A DNA stretch of 27,085 nt, taken from Actinomycetes bacterium. Lineage in GTDB: Bacteria; Actinomycetota; Actinomycetes; Actinomycetales; Demequinaceae. The stretch is taken from NCBI GenBank assembly GCA_023432235.1, contig JAEYUX010000025.1, positions 1-27,085 of the forward strand. Direction: 5' to 3'. Below are positions 1 to 8,304 of the stretch, piece by piece (the first letter of the stretch is position 1; each line of letters begins with the position of its first letter). The translations under genes and the position numbers were made by a program. Below the pieces are notes generated by a model. The model did no database searches and was not told the origin of the DNA. It saw only the letters and a program-made list of their open reading frames with translations.

Positions 1-1
1 C

Positions 2-670
2 ACTCTTGACGGGATCGTCGAGGCGCTTGGCACGGGTTCGTACCCCGCGTTGCGCTTGCTCGCCAACGAGGCGCCGCGCTTGTGGTGGCCCGCCCCGCCG
101 CCAGCGCCCGTTGCTCCTCCGACGGACGCTGAGGATCTCGTCACCGAGGACCTTGTCACCTCTGACCTCGTCACCGAGGACCTTGTCACCGAGGACCTTG
201 TCACCGACGACATCGCCATCGTTGCCACCGCCACCGATGTTGAGGTGGCCCCGGTTGAGGGCGAACTCGTCGATGACGACGTCATCATCGAGGCCGAGCC
301 GCCGCAGCGTCCACTCACCCGATTTGGACGCGCGGTCGACGATCTCGATGAGTTCCACGACATCGTGGCCGAGCAGAACGTCGTTGTGCGCCCCTCCGTC
401 CTCGAGGCCGTGCTGACTCGTTTGCAGAATCGCTTCCCGGCCTCCGAGGGTCTCGCACGGGCTGCTCTTGCCGCACGCGAACGCGCTCAAGCCCCTGCGC
501 CGTTTAGGCCCGGACCGTTTCTTGTGTCCTTGTTCATCGTTGCCGTGTTCGTCGCATCGATGATCGCGGTTGATCGAATCCAAACCCCGATCGACCCAAT
601 TGGCGACGGTGACCCCGGGGAGAACTACCCCGAGTTCAGCTTTGCCCCGAAGCCGCCCGACGCTGAGTAG
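2..670 (+). CDS. Unrecognised protein, 5'-truncated by the window edge, C-terminal membrane segment
   Basis: The reading frame is open from base 2, so the true start probably lies upstream; a TTG at 50 is only the first possible start inside the window. Counting from that TTG, the visible product has a Pro-rich stretch (residues 14-25), five tandem EDLVT-type pentapeptides (28-52), an acidic and Val-rich linker, a helical soluble part (about 90-150), one hydrophobic segment (about 155-174) and a short acidic, Pro-rich tail. That layout suits a single-pass membrane protein with a long flexible N-terminal side. I do not recognise the family. In related actinobacteria the slot before trxB often holds proteins linked to MurJ or to an anti-sigma factor, but nothing here proves either. 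It ends about 100 bases before trxB. Confidence 0.6.
   Translation, partial: TLDGIVEALGTGSYPALRLLANEAPRLWWPAPPPAPVAPPTDAEDLVTEDLVTSDLVTEDLVTEDLVTDDIAIVATATDVEVAPVEGELVDDDVIIEAEPPQRPLTRFGRAVDDLDEFHDIVAEQNVVVRPSVLEAVLTRLQNRFPASEGLARAALAARERAQAPAPFRPGPFLVSLFIVAVFVASMIAVDRIQTPIDPIGDGDPGENYPEFSFAPKPPDAE
131..205 (+). repeat. Five tandem 15-base units encoding EDLVT
   Basis: Five consecutive 15-base units encode EDLVT, EDLVT, SDLVT, EDLVT, EDLVT in frame within the first gene. Units 2, 4 and 5 are identical at the DNA level (GAGGACCTTGTCACC) and units 1 and 3 differ at a few positions. This looks like recent in-frame expansion of a flexible linker. Confidence 0.9.
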
Positions 671-770
671 CCACCGCGCGGCAGCCGAGGGGTGCGGCGC
701 GGAATAGCAGGGGCCTACGATCGTGTTGGCTAGTCAGCATTCGCGTCACATTGAACAAAGGGCTTTTCCC

Positions 771-1754
771 GTGTCTGAGATTCGCAACGTCATCATCGTG
801 GGCTCTGGGCCCGCCGGTTACACCGCCGCCATCTACGCCGCTCGTGCCGGCCTGAGCCCCCTCATCGTCGCTGGTTCCATCACGGCCGGCGGTGCACTGA
901 TGAACACCACCGAGGTAGAGAACTTTCCCGGCTTTGTCGAAGGCATCCAAGGTCCTGAGTTGATGCAGACTCTTCAGGCGCAGGCCGAGAAGTTTGGCGC
1001 TGAGGTTCTTCTCGACGATGCGACCGCCCTCCAACTTGAAGGTGACATCAAGACGGTCACCGTAGGCATGGGCACCGTCTATCAGGCGCGATCCATCATT
1101 CTCGCGATGGGTTCTGCCTATAAGGAGATCGGGCTTGACGACGAGAAGCGTCTGTCCGGCAAGGGCGTCAGCTGGTGCGCGACGTGCGATGGCTTCTTCT
1201 TCCGCAACCAAGACGTTGTTGTCATCGGCGGTGGCGACTCCGCAATGGAAGAGGCGACGTTCCTCACCCGCTTCGCCAACAAGGTGACGATTGTTCACCG
1301 CCGCGATGAGTTGCGCGCCTCCAAGGTGATGGCAGACCGCGCGAAGGCAGACCCCAAGATCGACTTTGTGTGGAACGCCGAGGTCATCGGCCTTGAGGGC
1401 GACCTCAAGCTTGAAGGCGTCACCGTGCGGGACCGCGTCACCGGGCTTGAGTCGACGCTGCGCGCAACCGGGATGTTTGTCGCCATCGGTCACGATCCTC
1501 GTTCGGAACTGGTCAAGGGCGTCATCGACACCGACGCCGAGGGTTATGTCCAGGTTCAGGACCGCACCACGTACACAAACGTGCCGGGCGTGTTTGCGTG
1601 CGGCGACCTCGTCGACAACCGTTACCGCCAGGCGATTACCGCTGCAGGCTCCGGCTGCGCGGCCGCGCTCGACGCTCAGCGCTGGCTCGAAGATCTTGAA
1701 GATGCCGAGCACGGTCTCGATGAGAAGCAACTGCTCAAAGGCGGTGCCCGGTGA
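771..1754 (+). CDS. trxB: Thioredoxin reductase (NADPH)
   Basis: Cytosolic flavoprotein that passes electrons from NADPH through FAD to thioredoxin. The N-terminus shows the FAD-binding GSGPAGYTAA (residues 11-20). The redox-active CATC lies at 136-139 in the context WCATCDG, the NADPH-binding GGGDSA at 153-158 with the phosphate-binding HRR at 176-178, and the second FAD motif GVFACGD at 273-279. The GTG at 771 gives 327 residues and the family-typical N-terminus SEIRNVIIVGSGPAG. An upstream GTG at 723 would add 16 residues with no family resemblance, so it is rejected. A possible -10 (TACGAT, 716-721) lies upstream without a convincing -35. The stop overlaps the trxA start, so the two are translationally coupled. 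Confidence 0.97.
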   Translation: MSEIRNVIIVGSGPAGYTAAIYAARAGLSPLIVAGSITAGGALMNTTEVENFPGFVEGIQGPELMQTLQAQAEKFGAEVLLDDATALQLEGDIKTVTVGMGTVYQARSIILAMGSAYKEIGLDDEKRLSGKGVSWCATCDGFFFRNQDVVVIGGGDSAMEEATFLTRFANKVTIVHRRDELRASKVMADRAKADPKIDFVWNAEVIGLEGDLKLEGVTVRDRVTGLESTLRATGMFVAIGHDPRSELVKGVIDTDAEGYVQVQDRTTYTNVPGVFACGDLVDNRYRQAITAAGSGCAAALDAQRWLEDLEDAEHGLDEKQLLKGGAR

Positions 1755-2080
1755 CCGAGGTTGTTCACGCAACCACTGACACCTTCAAGAGCGAGGTCAT
1801 CGAATCGGACGTACCCGTGGTCGTCGACTTCTGGGCAACGTGGTGTGGTCCGTGCCGGGCAGTCGCACCGATTCTTGATGAGCTCTCCGCCGACTACGCC
1901 GGCCGTCTCAAAGTGGTGAAGGTCGATACCGATGCGCACCCTGATCTCGCCATGGCGTACGGGGTCATGTCCATTCCCACGCTCACATTCTTTCGGGACG
2001 GCGCCGTGGTGAAGAGCCTTGTTGGAGCAAAACCAAAGGCGTCGCTCATCGAGCACTTCGATGAGGTGCTCGGGGCATAG
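1751..2080 (+). CDS. trxA: Thioredoxin
   Basis: Small cytosolic disulfide reductant, the partner of the preceding reductase. The 109-residue product is of standard length and carries the active site WCGPC (31-35) after VVVDFWAT, plus the cis-proline motif SIPT (Pro76). The GTG start at 1751 shares its last bases with the trxB TGA stop (GTGA overlap), which marks a coupled operon. No clear hairpin terminator follows. The next gene begins about 120 bases downstream and appears to have its own promoter. Confidence 0.97.
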   Translation: MTEVVHATTDTFKSEVIESDVPVVVDFWATWCGPCRAVAPILDELSADYAGRLKVVKVDTDAHPDLAMAYGVMSIPTLTFFRDGAVVKSLVGAKPKASLIEHFDEVLGA

Positions 2081-2159
2081 TTCCTGCGACATGGGCCTGC
2101 TCGCGACCACCCCAAGATTTCTTTGACGGTGGACCCAACGCTTTGGCTGAGTGCGGCGT

Positions 2160-2165
2160 TATAGT
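2160..2165 (+). promoter_or_regulatory. Possible -10 box (TATAGT) of the lipoprotein operon
   Basis: TATAGT lies 32 bases before the ATG at 2198. TTG-containing hexamers sit upstream at 2123-2128 (TTGACG) and 2143-2148 (TTGGCT), but their spacings of 31 and 11 bases are not standard, so only the -10 is suggested. Confidence 0.3.
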
Positions 2166-2197
2166 GCTGTCCACCTAGCCCAGTAAAGGGGGGCGCT

Positions 2198-3286
2198 ATG
2201 CGCGCGCACCGAGGCTTCTATGTGGCTGCCGCGATCGGCGCCGCAACCCTCACACTCACTGCTTGCTCCGGCGAAGACAAGCCCGAAGACAAGAAGAGCA
2301 CCACGTCCATCGCATCCATCATGGGTGCGCCCGACTACGCGTCGATCGACTACGACGCGCAACAACGCGCAATCGAGGAAGAGATCGCCAAGTGCATGCG
2401 CGAGGCCGGGTGGGAGTACATCCCCGTTGAGTACCCCGAGATGGGTGACGACTTCGGCGAGTACTCCGACGAGGACGAACTGAAGCGCATTGAGCGCGAA
2501 GGTTTTGGCGTCGTTTACTGGACTCTCAACAGCTACAACGAGGACGGCAACTTCGAGGACCCGTGGGGCGCGTGGGAGGACCCGAACCAGGAGTACGTCG
2601 ACTCACTGTCCACCTCTGAACTCGACGCGTATTACGAGGCGCTTTGGGGTGTGTACGAGGAAATCCCCGTCGACGGTGATGGCGCGGCGAGCATCGACAT
2701 CGACTCATCGAGCAGCCTAGAAATGCAGTCAGCAGGTTGCTACGACAAGGCCCAGCGCGAGGTGGCAGGCGACGACCCGTCGATGAACCCCGATTACTGG
2801 GACAAGCTGCAGCCGTTCTACGACGACCTCAACGCGCGATTCGAGTCTGACCCGCGAGTCACCGAGCTGAACGCCGAGTGGTCCTCGTGCATGAAGGACG
2901 CCGGCTACGACTTCAAGGGTCAGACGGAGTTCTACGACTGGGTGTTCACTGAGTTCGACTCCCGCCAGCAAGAGATTCTCGGCGATGACTTCTACAGCGA
3001 CCCGTTTGAAGGCTGGGCCCAGGCGGACATCGACGAGTTCTTCGAGAACGCATCTCAGGAAGAACTTGACGAGATGTTCAAGACCCCTGAGTTGACGGCC
3101 GACCAGCGGGCCGCGCTCGAAGAGCTGCTTGCCGAAGAAATCAAGGTGGCCAAGGCGCAGCATGAGTGCACCACGGACATCAGCGAAGAGATCAACGACC
3201 TCTACCTCAAGATCGAGGAAGAGTTCGCGCTTGAGCACGAGGACGAACTGCGGGCAATCGCGGCGTCGCTGAACGGAAGCAAATGA
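2198..3286 (+). CDS. Acidic lipoprotein with paired Cys-Met-x-x-Ala-Gly motifs, unknown function
   Basis: A predicted exported lipoprotein of 362 residues. The signal peptide ends in the lipobox LTAC, with Cys23 as the lipidated residue. The mature part is strongly acidic, rich in Asp, Glu, Tyr and Trp, and mostly helical. A motif occurs twice, CMREAGW (Cys66) and CMKDAGY (Cys231), and two further cysteines (Cys181, Cys324) sit in helical contexts, so the four mature cysteines could form two disulfides outside the cell. I know of no assigned function. A purine-rich ribosome site (AAAGGGGGG) precedes the ATG. The stop overlaps the start of the adaptor gene (ATGA at 3283-3286), so it probably acts with the downstream MacB-type exporter, perhaps as its extracellular or substrate-handling part; that role is inference. 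Confidence 0.85.
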   Translation: MRAHRGFYVAAAIGAATLTLTACSGEDKPEDKKSTTSIASIMGAPDYASIDYDAQQRAIEEEIAKCMREAGWEYIPVEYPEMGDDFGEYSDEDELKRIEREGFGVVYWTLNSYNEDGNFEDPWGAWEDPNQEYVDSLSTSELDAYYEALWGVYEEIPVDGDGAASIDIDSSSSLEMQSAGCYDKAQREVAGDDPSMNPDYWDKLQPFYDDLNARFESDPRVTELNAEWSSCMKDAGYDFKGQTEFYDWVFTEFDSRQQEILGDDFYSDPFEGWAQADIDEFFENASQEELDEMFKTPELTADQRAALEELLAEEIKVAKAQHECTTDISEEINDLYLKIEEEFALEHEDELRAIAASLNGSK

Positions 3287-4974
3287 ACCGAAACCGCCTC
3301 GTTGGCGGAGCGCTCGGCCTCGTTGTTGGTGCAGGAGCAATCGGATGGATCGCGGGAGCGACCATCACATCTCCAGCCGAAGCTGCGGCGCGCGCTCAAC
3401 CGCCCACACCGTCTCTCATTACTGCCGATGTTGAACAGCGCGTACTCTCCGCTGACATCATCGCTCGCGGGTCGATCGACTTCGACGACCCGATCTCGCT
3501 CTCGCTCAAAGGCTCCGTTGGAGGCGATGTCGAGGCGCAGATCGTCACCGCTGTACCCGAGGTGGGCACGGAACTGACTGATGGTTCCGTTGCTCTTGAG
3601 GTGGCGGGGCGGCCTGTCATCTTGCTCACCGGCGATCTGCCCGTGTACCGCGACCTGCGGCCGGGCTCGTCCGGTGACGACGTCGAGCAGCTCGAGCTCG
3701 CCCTCAACCGCCTCGGCCTCCTGTCCAATCCGGACCGCACATGGGGTCCCGAAACGGGCGCGGCGATCCAGGCGCTTTACGCAAACGCGGGCTACTCGGC
3801 GAATACGACGTCGGATGCAGACCGTGACGCTCTTGACGCGGCGCGCGATGCGTCTCGTCTTGCCAGCCAAGCCGTTCAGGACGCCCAGAAGGCCCTGAAT
3901 GAGGCTGGCGGCGCCACGGGTTCGAGTCTTGTCGAGGCGCAGAACGCCGTTGCCGACGCTCAAGCGTCGTTGACAGCGGCAACTGCTGCCCGGACGGCTG
4001 CGATTGCCACCGCCAACGGTGACCTCACGGTCGCGCAGCAGGAACTGGCAGATGCCGACCTTGCCGGCACCCCCGTTGCGGGATCTCCTGCGTACATCAC
4101 TCTGCAGAACGCAGTGACGAACGCTCAGAACACCGTCGGCTCGGTAACGGCTGAGCAGGATGCCCTCGTCCGGGCAGCGCAGAGTGCGCTCGACGTAGCG
4201 AAGGCCCGCCTTCAGGAAGCACAGAGCCCGGGAGACCTCACGGCTTTGCGCCGCGCTCTCGACGACGCCAAGCGCCAGCAGACGGATGCGTCAGAGCAGC
4301 TGGTTGAGGCAGAGAAGAAGGCCGGCACGTGGATTCCCTCGGGTGAGCTGATCTTTGTCAAGCGCCTTCCGGTGCAGGTCAACGACGCCTCGGTGTCGCG
4401 TGGCGACACGGTGTCGGGCAGCTTCATGACCGTCTCGGGTGCCGAGATCGCGATGACCGTTGGCGTCTCGGAGCAGGATGCTCGCCGACTCGAGGTGGGT
4501 GACAAGGTCATCATTGACGAGCCAGATCTGCTCGACGAGCCTCTCGAGGCAATCATCTCTGAGATCCCAGAGTCCGGTTCGTCCGGTCGCGTTCAGATGA
4601 CGGTGACGTTCGACAACATCCCCGACATCCTCATCGGTGCGAACGTTCGCGTCATCATTCCCGTTGAGTCGACTGCCGGTGAGGTGCTTGTGGTGCCCGC
4701 TGCGGCGCTGTCTTCCGTTGCCAACGGCGATGTGCGGGTCGAGGGCGAGGACCCAGATGAGCCGGGGACTACCCGCTTTGTCACCGTCGTGACCGGACTC
4801 GCGACCGACGGCGTGGTTGAAGTGCGCGCCGTCGACGGTTCGCTCAAGAAGGGCGACCGCGTGGTGGTGGGCAAGGCCGACATCGGCCCCGCGACATCGG
4901 ACGAAGACGAAGACGAGGACGAGGACACAGAACCGACCTCGGACACCGACGACGCCGACGCCGACCAGGAGTAA
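3283..4974 (+). CDS. Membrane-anchored adaptor (HlyD/MacA-like) with peptidoglycan-binding domain
   Basis: A 563-residue periplasmic-adaptor-like subunit for the downstream ABC exporter. In order it has an N-terminal hydrophobic anchor (about 6-27), a first beta-rich/lipoyl-like half, a PG_binding_1-like domain around 120-170 (DLRPGSSGDDVEQLELALNR then TWGPET), a long Ala/Gln/Asp-rich coiled coil from about 176 to 347, a second beta-rich half, and a tail (about 534-563) made almost wholly of Asp, Glu, Thr and Ser. In monoderm bacteria such adaptors are thought to extend from the membrane into the wall, since there is no outer-membrane channel. Start and stop couple it to its neighbours: ATGA overlap upstream and a two-base gap to the ATPase gene. 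The substrate cannot be read from the sequence. Confidence 0.88.
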   Translation: MNRNRLVGGALGLVVGAGAIGWIAGATITSPAEAAARAQPPTPSLITADVEQRVLSADIIARGSIDFDDPISLSLKGSVGGDVEAQIVTAVPEVGTELTDGSVALEVAGRPVILLTGDLPVYRDLRPGSSGDDVEQLELALNRLGLLSNPDRTWGPETGAAIQALYANAGYSANTTSDADRDALDAARDASRLASQAVQDAQKALNEAGGATGSSLVEAQNAVADAQASLTAATAARTAAIATANGDLTVAQQELADADLAGTPVAGSPAYITLQNAVTNAQNTVGSVTAEQDALVRAAQSALDVAKARLQEAQSPGDLTALRRALDDAKRQQTDASEQLVEAEKKAGTWIPSGELIFVKRLPVQVNDASVSRGDTVSGSFMTVSGAEIAMTVGVSEQDARRLEVGDKVIIDEPDLLDEPLEAIISEIPESGSSGRVQMTVTFDNIPDILIGANVRVIIPVESTAGEVLVVPAAALSSVANGDVRVEGEDPDEPGTTRFVTVVTGLATDGVVEVRAVDGSLKKGDRVVVGKADIGPATSDEDEDEDEDTEPTSDTDDADADQE

Positions 4975-4976
4975 CG

Positions 4977-5696
4977 GTGACGACAACAGACGCCCAGGAC
5001 TTGGCGTCGGCTGATACGCCTGTGCTGTCCCTCGACGGCATCGGTCGCACCTACATCTCCGGTGAGGTGGAGGTTGCCGCCCTCGCGGATGTTCATCTCG
5101 AGGTGGGCCGCGGTGAGTATGTGTCGATCGTGGGTCCCTCGGGCTCGGGCAAGTCAACGCTGCTCAACATTCTCGGCTTGCTCGACCGGCCCACCTCAGG
5201 CTCGTACCTCTTTGAGGGCCTCGAGGTTGCGACGTTGGATGAGACTGATCGCACCGCGGTGCGTGGACGCCGGATTGGTTTTGTTTTCCAGGCGTTTCAC
5301 TTGCTGTCTCACCGCACGGTGGTGGAGAACGTCACGATGTCGATGCTCTACACCGGCGTTCCTCCCAAGGAGCGGGTGGAGCGTGCGCGGTCGGCTCTCG
5401 ACGCTGTTGGCCTTGGCCATCGCGCTGACTTCACGCCTACGCGCCTTTCGGGTGGTGAGCGTCAGCGCGTCGCGATTGCGCGGGCCGTGGTCGCCGACCC
5501 TGCCGTGCTCCTCGCAGACGAACCGACGGGAAACCTTGACTCCCGCACGTCCGATGCGATTCTTGCCTTGTTCGACGAATTGCGGGCGGGTGGGCTCACC
5601 ATCGTCATGATCACGCACGACGCTTCAGTTGCGGCGCGAGCGGACCGTTCAGTACGCATTCGAGACGGTCGCTTGACCATGGTGGAGGCGTCGTGA
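4977..5696 (+). CDS. ABC transporter ATP-binding protein, MacB/LolD type
   Basis: Cytosolic ATPase (239 residues) that powers the adjacent FtsX-like permease. All catalytic motifs are visible: Walker A GPSGSGKST (53-61), Q-loop Gln105 in FVFQAFHLL, signature LSGGE (157-161), Walker B VLLADE (177-182) followed by PTGNLD, and switch His214 in THD. The FQ-F-LL-TVVENV pattern and PTGNLD are typical of the MacB/LolD/FtsE group, which drives mechanotransmission or lipoprotein/peptide export instead of classic solute import. The GTG start at 4977 lies two bases after the adaptor stop, and the gene's stop overlaps the permease start (GTGA). Confidence 0.95.
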   Translation: MTTTDAQDLASADTPVLSLDGIGRTYISGEVEVAALADVHLEVGRGEYVSIVGPSGSGKSTLLNILGLLDRPTSGSYLFEGLEVATLDETDRTAVRGRRIGFVFQAFHLLSHRTVVENVTMSMLYTGVPPKERVERARSALDAVGLGHRADFTPTRLSGGERQRVAIARAVVADPAVLLADEPTGNLDSRTSDAILALFDELRAGGLTIVMITHDASVAARADRSVRIRDGRLTMVEAS

Positions 5697-6910
5697 AACG
5701 GACCACCTTCTCGTGGCGTGATTTGCTCTCAGAATCGGTGGCGGGTCTCGCGTCCCGGCCTGCGCGCACATTGCTGACGGTGCTCGGCACGGTGCTCGGT
5801 GTGGCCGCGCTCGTTGCGACCGTCGGCATCGCCCAAACGGCAGGCAATCGGATCGTCGGCTCCTTCTCGGAACTTGAGGCGACGAGTGTCACCGTGTCGA
5901 ACAGCACGGGCTTCTACGGCCCGGCGACTGCGGCAATGCCATTCCCTCGTGACGCCGAGTCTCGCCTCACCCGTCTCAACGGGGTGAAGGCTGCCGGCAC
6001 GATGGGTCCGGTGGATGTCTCGGGCGCTCTTGCGTCCACCGTGACGCTTGACGATCCGACCGGCCAAAACGAGTTCCAAATGGACGTGATGGCCGCGAGC
6101 CCTGGACTGTTGGACGCAGTCAAGGGTGAGATGCGCATGGGCCGGTGGTTTGACATCGGTCATGACGAACGCGCGGATGACGTTGTCGTCCTCGGTCCAG
6201 GTGCTGCCGAGCGGCTCAGCGTGTACCGCGTGGATCAGCAACCGGTGGTCTTCCTTGGCGATCAACCGTTTGTTGTCATGGGCGTCATCCAGGATGTGGC
6301 ACGCCAGGCGAACCTCTTGAACGCGATCATCATGCCCGAGGGCACCGCCCGCAATCACTACGGCTACAAGTCCGGCGACACGATGCAGATTGATGTCGAT
6401 CTCGGTGCGGCTCAGCTCATCGGCAAGCAGGCACCCATTGCGCTCAACCCCAACGACCCCACGGTGTTCCGGGTACGCGTACCCCCTGCCCCCGATTCGC
6501 TACGGAACGAGGTGGAAGGCGACGTCAACTCGCTATTCCTCATCCTCGGTGGCGTCTCTTTGCTTGTCGGTGCGATCGGCATCGCGAACGTGACACTCGT
6601 GTCCGTGCTTGAGCGCGTCGGCGAGATTGGTTTGCGCCGCGCCGTTGGTGCACGCAGGCGCCATATTGCCGGTCAGTTCCTTCTCGAGTCGACGGCAATG
6701 GGCCTGGTGGGAGGCATTATCGGTGCCACCGTTGGCATCCTCGTGGTGGTCATTCTTGCCGCGACTCGCCAATGGACTCCCGTGCTCTCCATGTGGATCC
6801 CGTTCGGTGCGCCGATCCTTGGTGGCCTCACTGGCCTCATCGCGGGTGTGTACCCGTCCTTGCGGGCCGCATCACTTGAGCCCGTCGATGCCCTCCGATC
6901 TGGCACCTGA
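5693..6910 (+). CDS. ABC transporter permease, MacB/FtsX family
   Basis: Membrane subunit of 405 residues with the MacB layout: one N-terminal TM segment (about 24-46), a large extracytoplasmic domain (about 50-278, MacB_PCD-like), then three TM segments (about 280-304, 336-357, 370-387). The FtsX signature region appears as SVLERVGEIGLRRAVGAR with the family ending YPSLRAASLEPVDALR. The GTG start overlaps the ATPase stop. With the adaptor and lipoprotein it forms a four-gene unit read as one message. Such systems move peptides, lipids or lipoproteins or transmit force across the envelope; which applies here is not visible. Confidence 0.94.
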   Translation: MKRTTFSWRDLLSESVAGLASRPARTLLTVLGTVLGVAALVATVGIAQTAGNRIVGSFSELEATSVTVSNSTGFYGPATAAMPFPRDAESRLTRLNGVKAAGTMGPVDVSGALASTVTLDDPTGQNEFQMDVMAASPGLLDAVKGEMRMGRWFDIGHDERADDVVVLGPGAAERLSVYRVDQQPVVFLGDQPFVVMGVIQDVARQANLLNAIIMPEGTARNHYGYKSGDTMQIDVDLGAAQLIGKQAPIALNPNDPTVFRVRVPPAPDSLRNEVEGDVNSLFLILGGVSLLVGAIGIANVTLVSVLERVGEIGLRRAVGARRRHIAGQFLLESTAMGLVGGIIGATVGILVVVILAATRQWTPVLSMWIPFGAPILGGLTGLIAGVYPSLRAASLEPVDALRSGT

Positions 6911-6932
6911 TTCGCGCCAGTCCTCCCATCCA

Positions 6933-6951
6933 TCTCGCTGATCATGCGAGA
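6933..6951 (+). terminator. Weak hairpin between permease and aminotransferase genes
   Basis: TCTCGC and GCGAGA form a 6-base-pair stem around a 7-base loop, followed by ACTTTCCCCC and directly by the next ATG. It is too short and lacks a real T-run, so it may be a weak terminator or a leader hairpin. Confidence 0.25.
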
Positions 6952-6960
6952 CTTTCCCCC

Positions 6961-8262
6961 ATGACTCACTCGGATTCCGGCGGTACCAGGCTCGACCCGT
7001 GGCTTGGGTCGTACGCCGCCCGCGCGCACAACATGCGCGCATCCGAGATTCGGGCGCTGTTTTCGGTCGCATCGCGGCCCGAGGTGGTGTCTCTTGCCGG
7101 CGGTATGCCGTACCTGGCGGGGCTGCCGCTCGAGCAGCTTGGCGACATGATGAGTCGCCTGGTTGCCGAGCAGGGCGAGACGGCCCTCCAGTACGGCTCC
7201 GGGCAGGGCTATGAACCTTTGCGCGAGCAGATCACCCAGGTGATGGAGCTCGAGGGCATTCACGCCCACCCGGACGACGTTGTCGTCACCACAGGCTCGC
7301 AGCAAGCCCTCGATCTTGTTACGACGATCTTCATCGACCCGGGCGACGTCATCGTCGCCGAGGCGCCCTCGTATGTGGGTGCCTTGGGCGTGTTCCGCGC
7401 TCATGAAGCCGAGGTCGTTCACGTGCCGATGGATGCCGACGGGCTTGTTCCCTCGGCTCTCGACGAGACCCTCACGCGCCTTGCGGCCGAGGGCAAGCGT
7501 GTGAAGTTCCTCTACACCGTGCCGAACTATCACAACCCCGGCGGCGTCACGTTGTCTCTCGAGCGTCGGCCGCAAGTCCTTGAGATCTGCCAGCGCCATC
7601 GCGTGCTTGTGTTGGAGGACAACCCCTACGGCTTGCTCGGTTTCGACCGCGAACCACTCCCGGCTTTGCGGTCAATGGATCCAGAAGGCGTCATTTACCT
7701 GGGGTCTTTCTCAAAGACCTTTGCTCCCGGCTTCCGTGTCGGGTGGGCCGCTGCGCCACACGCGGTGCGTGAGAAGCTCGTGCTCGCATCCGAAGCGGCG
7801 ATTCTGTGCCCGTCGAACGCCTCGCAGATGGCGATCTCGGCTTACCTCGACCATTACGACTGGCAGGGCCAGATCAAGGCATTCCGTGAGCAGTACCGCG
7901 AGCGCCGTGACGCGATGATTTCCGCACTTGAGGAAATGATGCCGTCGGCTTCATGGAACGTTCCCGACGGCGGCTTCTACGTGTGGGTCAAGCTGCCCGA
8001 GGGCCTTGACGCGAAGTCGATGTTGCCGCGCGCTGTGACCGCGCGGGTGGCCTACGTTCCCGGCACCGCGTTCTATTACGACGGCACCGGCTCGGACCAC
8101 ATCCGGCTCAGCTACTGCTACCCCACTCCCGAACGGATTCGCGAGGGTGTGCGACGCCTTGCCGGGGTGGTCGCCGCCGAGCTCGAGACCGTTCGAATCT
8201 TTGGAGCTGGCGGATCGGGTCCCTCCCGAACCGTCGAGTTCCCCTCACCCGACATCGCCTAG
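6961..8262 (+). CDS. PLP-dependent aminotransferase, class I/II fold (2-aminoadipate/MocR-like group)
   Basis: A 433-residue fold-type I aminotransferase. Visible features are the substrate-loop region LAGGMPYLAGLP (46-57), GSGQGYEPLREQI, the aromatic cofactor region TGSQQALDL, YTVPNYHNPGG (185-195), the cofactor-binding aspartate in LEDNPYG (Asp220) and the Schiff-base lysine in SFSKTFAPGFRVGW (Lys252). It resembles LysN-type 2-aminoadipate aminotransferases and the catalytic half of MocR regulators, but has no winged-helix DNA-binding domain, so it is an enzyme and not a regulator. Its substrate is unknown. No Shine-Dalgarno sequence is seen before the ATG (the preceding bases are pyrimidines). 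It is followed after about 40 bases by the ATP-grasp ligase, and the two may share a message and a pathway. Confidence 0.92.
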   Translation: MTHSDSGGTRLDPWLGSYAARAHNMRASEIRALFSVASRPEVVSLAGGMPYLAGLPLEQLGDMMSRLVAEQGETALQYGSGQGYEPLREQITQVMELEGIHAHPDDVVVTTGSQQALDLVTTIFIDPGDVIVAEAPSYVGALGVFRAHEAEVVHVPMDADGLVPSALDETLTRLAAEGKRVKFLYTVPNYHNPGGVTLSLERRPQVLEICQRHRVLVLEDNPYGLLGFDREPLPALRSMDPEGVIYLGSFSKTFAPGFRVGWAAAPHAVREKLVLASEAAILCPSNASQMAISAYLDHYDWQGQIKAFREQYRERRDAMISALEEMMPSASWNVPDGGFYVWVKLPEGLDAKSMLPRAVTARVAYVPGTAFYYDGTGSDHIRLSYCYPTPERIREGVRRLAGVVAAELETVRIFGAGGSGPSRTVEFPSPDIA

Positions 8263-8292
8263 TTGGCTCCCCGCCATCGGCTCCCACCACCT

Positions 8293-8297
8293 GGAGG
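8293..8297 (+). promoter_or_regulatory. Shine-Dalgarno GGAGG fixing the ligase start
   Basis: GGAGG lies 7 bases before the ATG at 8305. It decides against an in-frame TTG at 8263 that would add 14 non-conserved residues. Confidence 0.85.
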
Positions 8298-8304
8298 AAA
8301 CAAC

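Noticed and set aside
636..1772. Long open frame on the minus strand opposite trxB
   Set aside because: It mirrors the trxB coding frame, a usual effect of high GC in third positions, and its product resembles no family.
8263..8304. TTG start for the ligase gene
   Set aside because: The GGAGG at 8293 and the conserved N-terminus point to the ATG at 8305.
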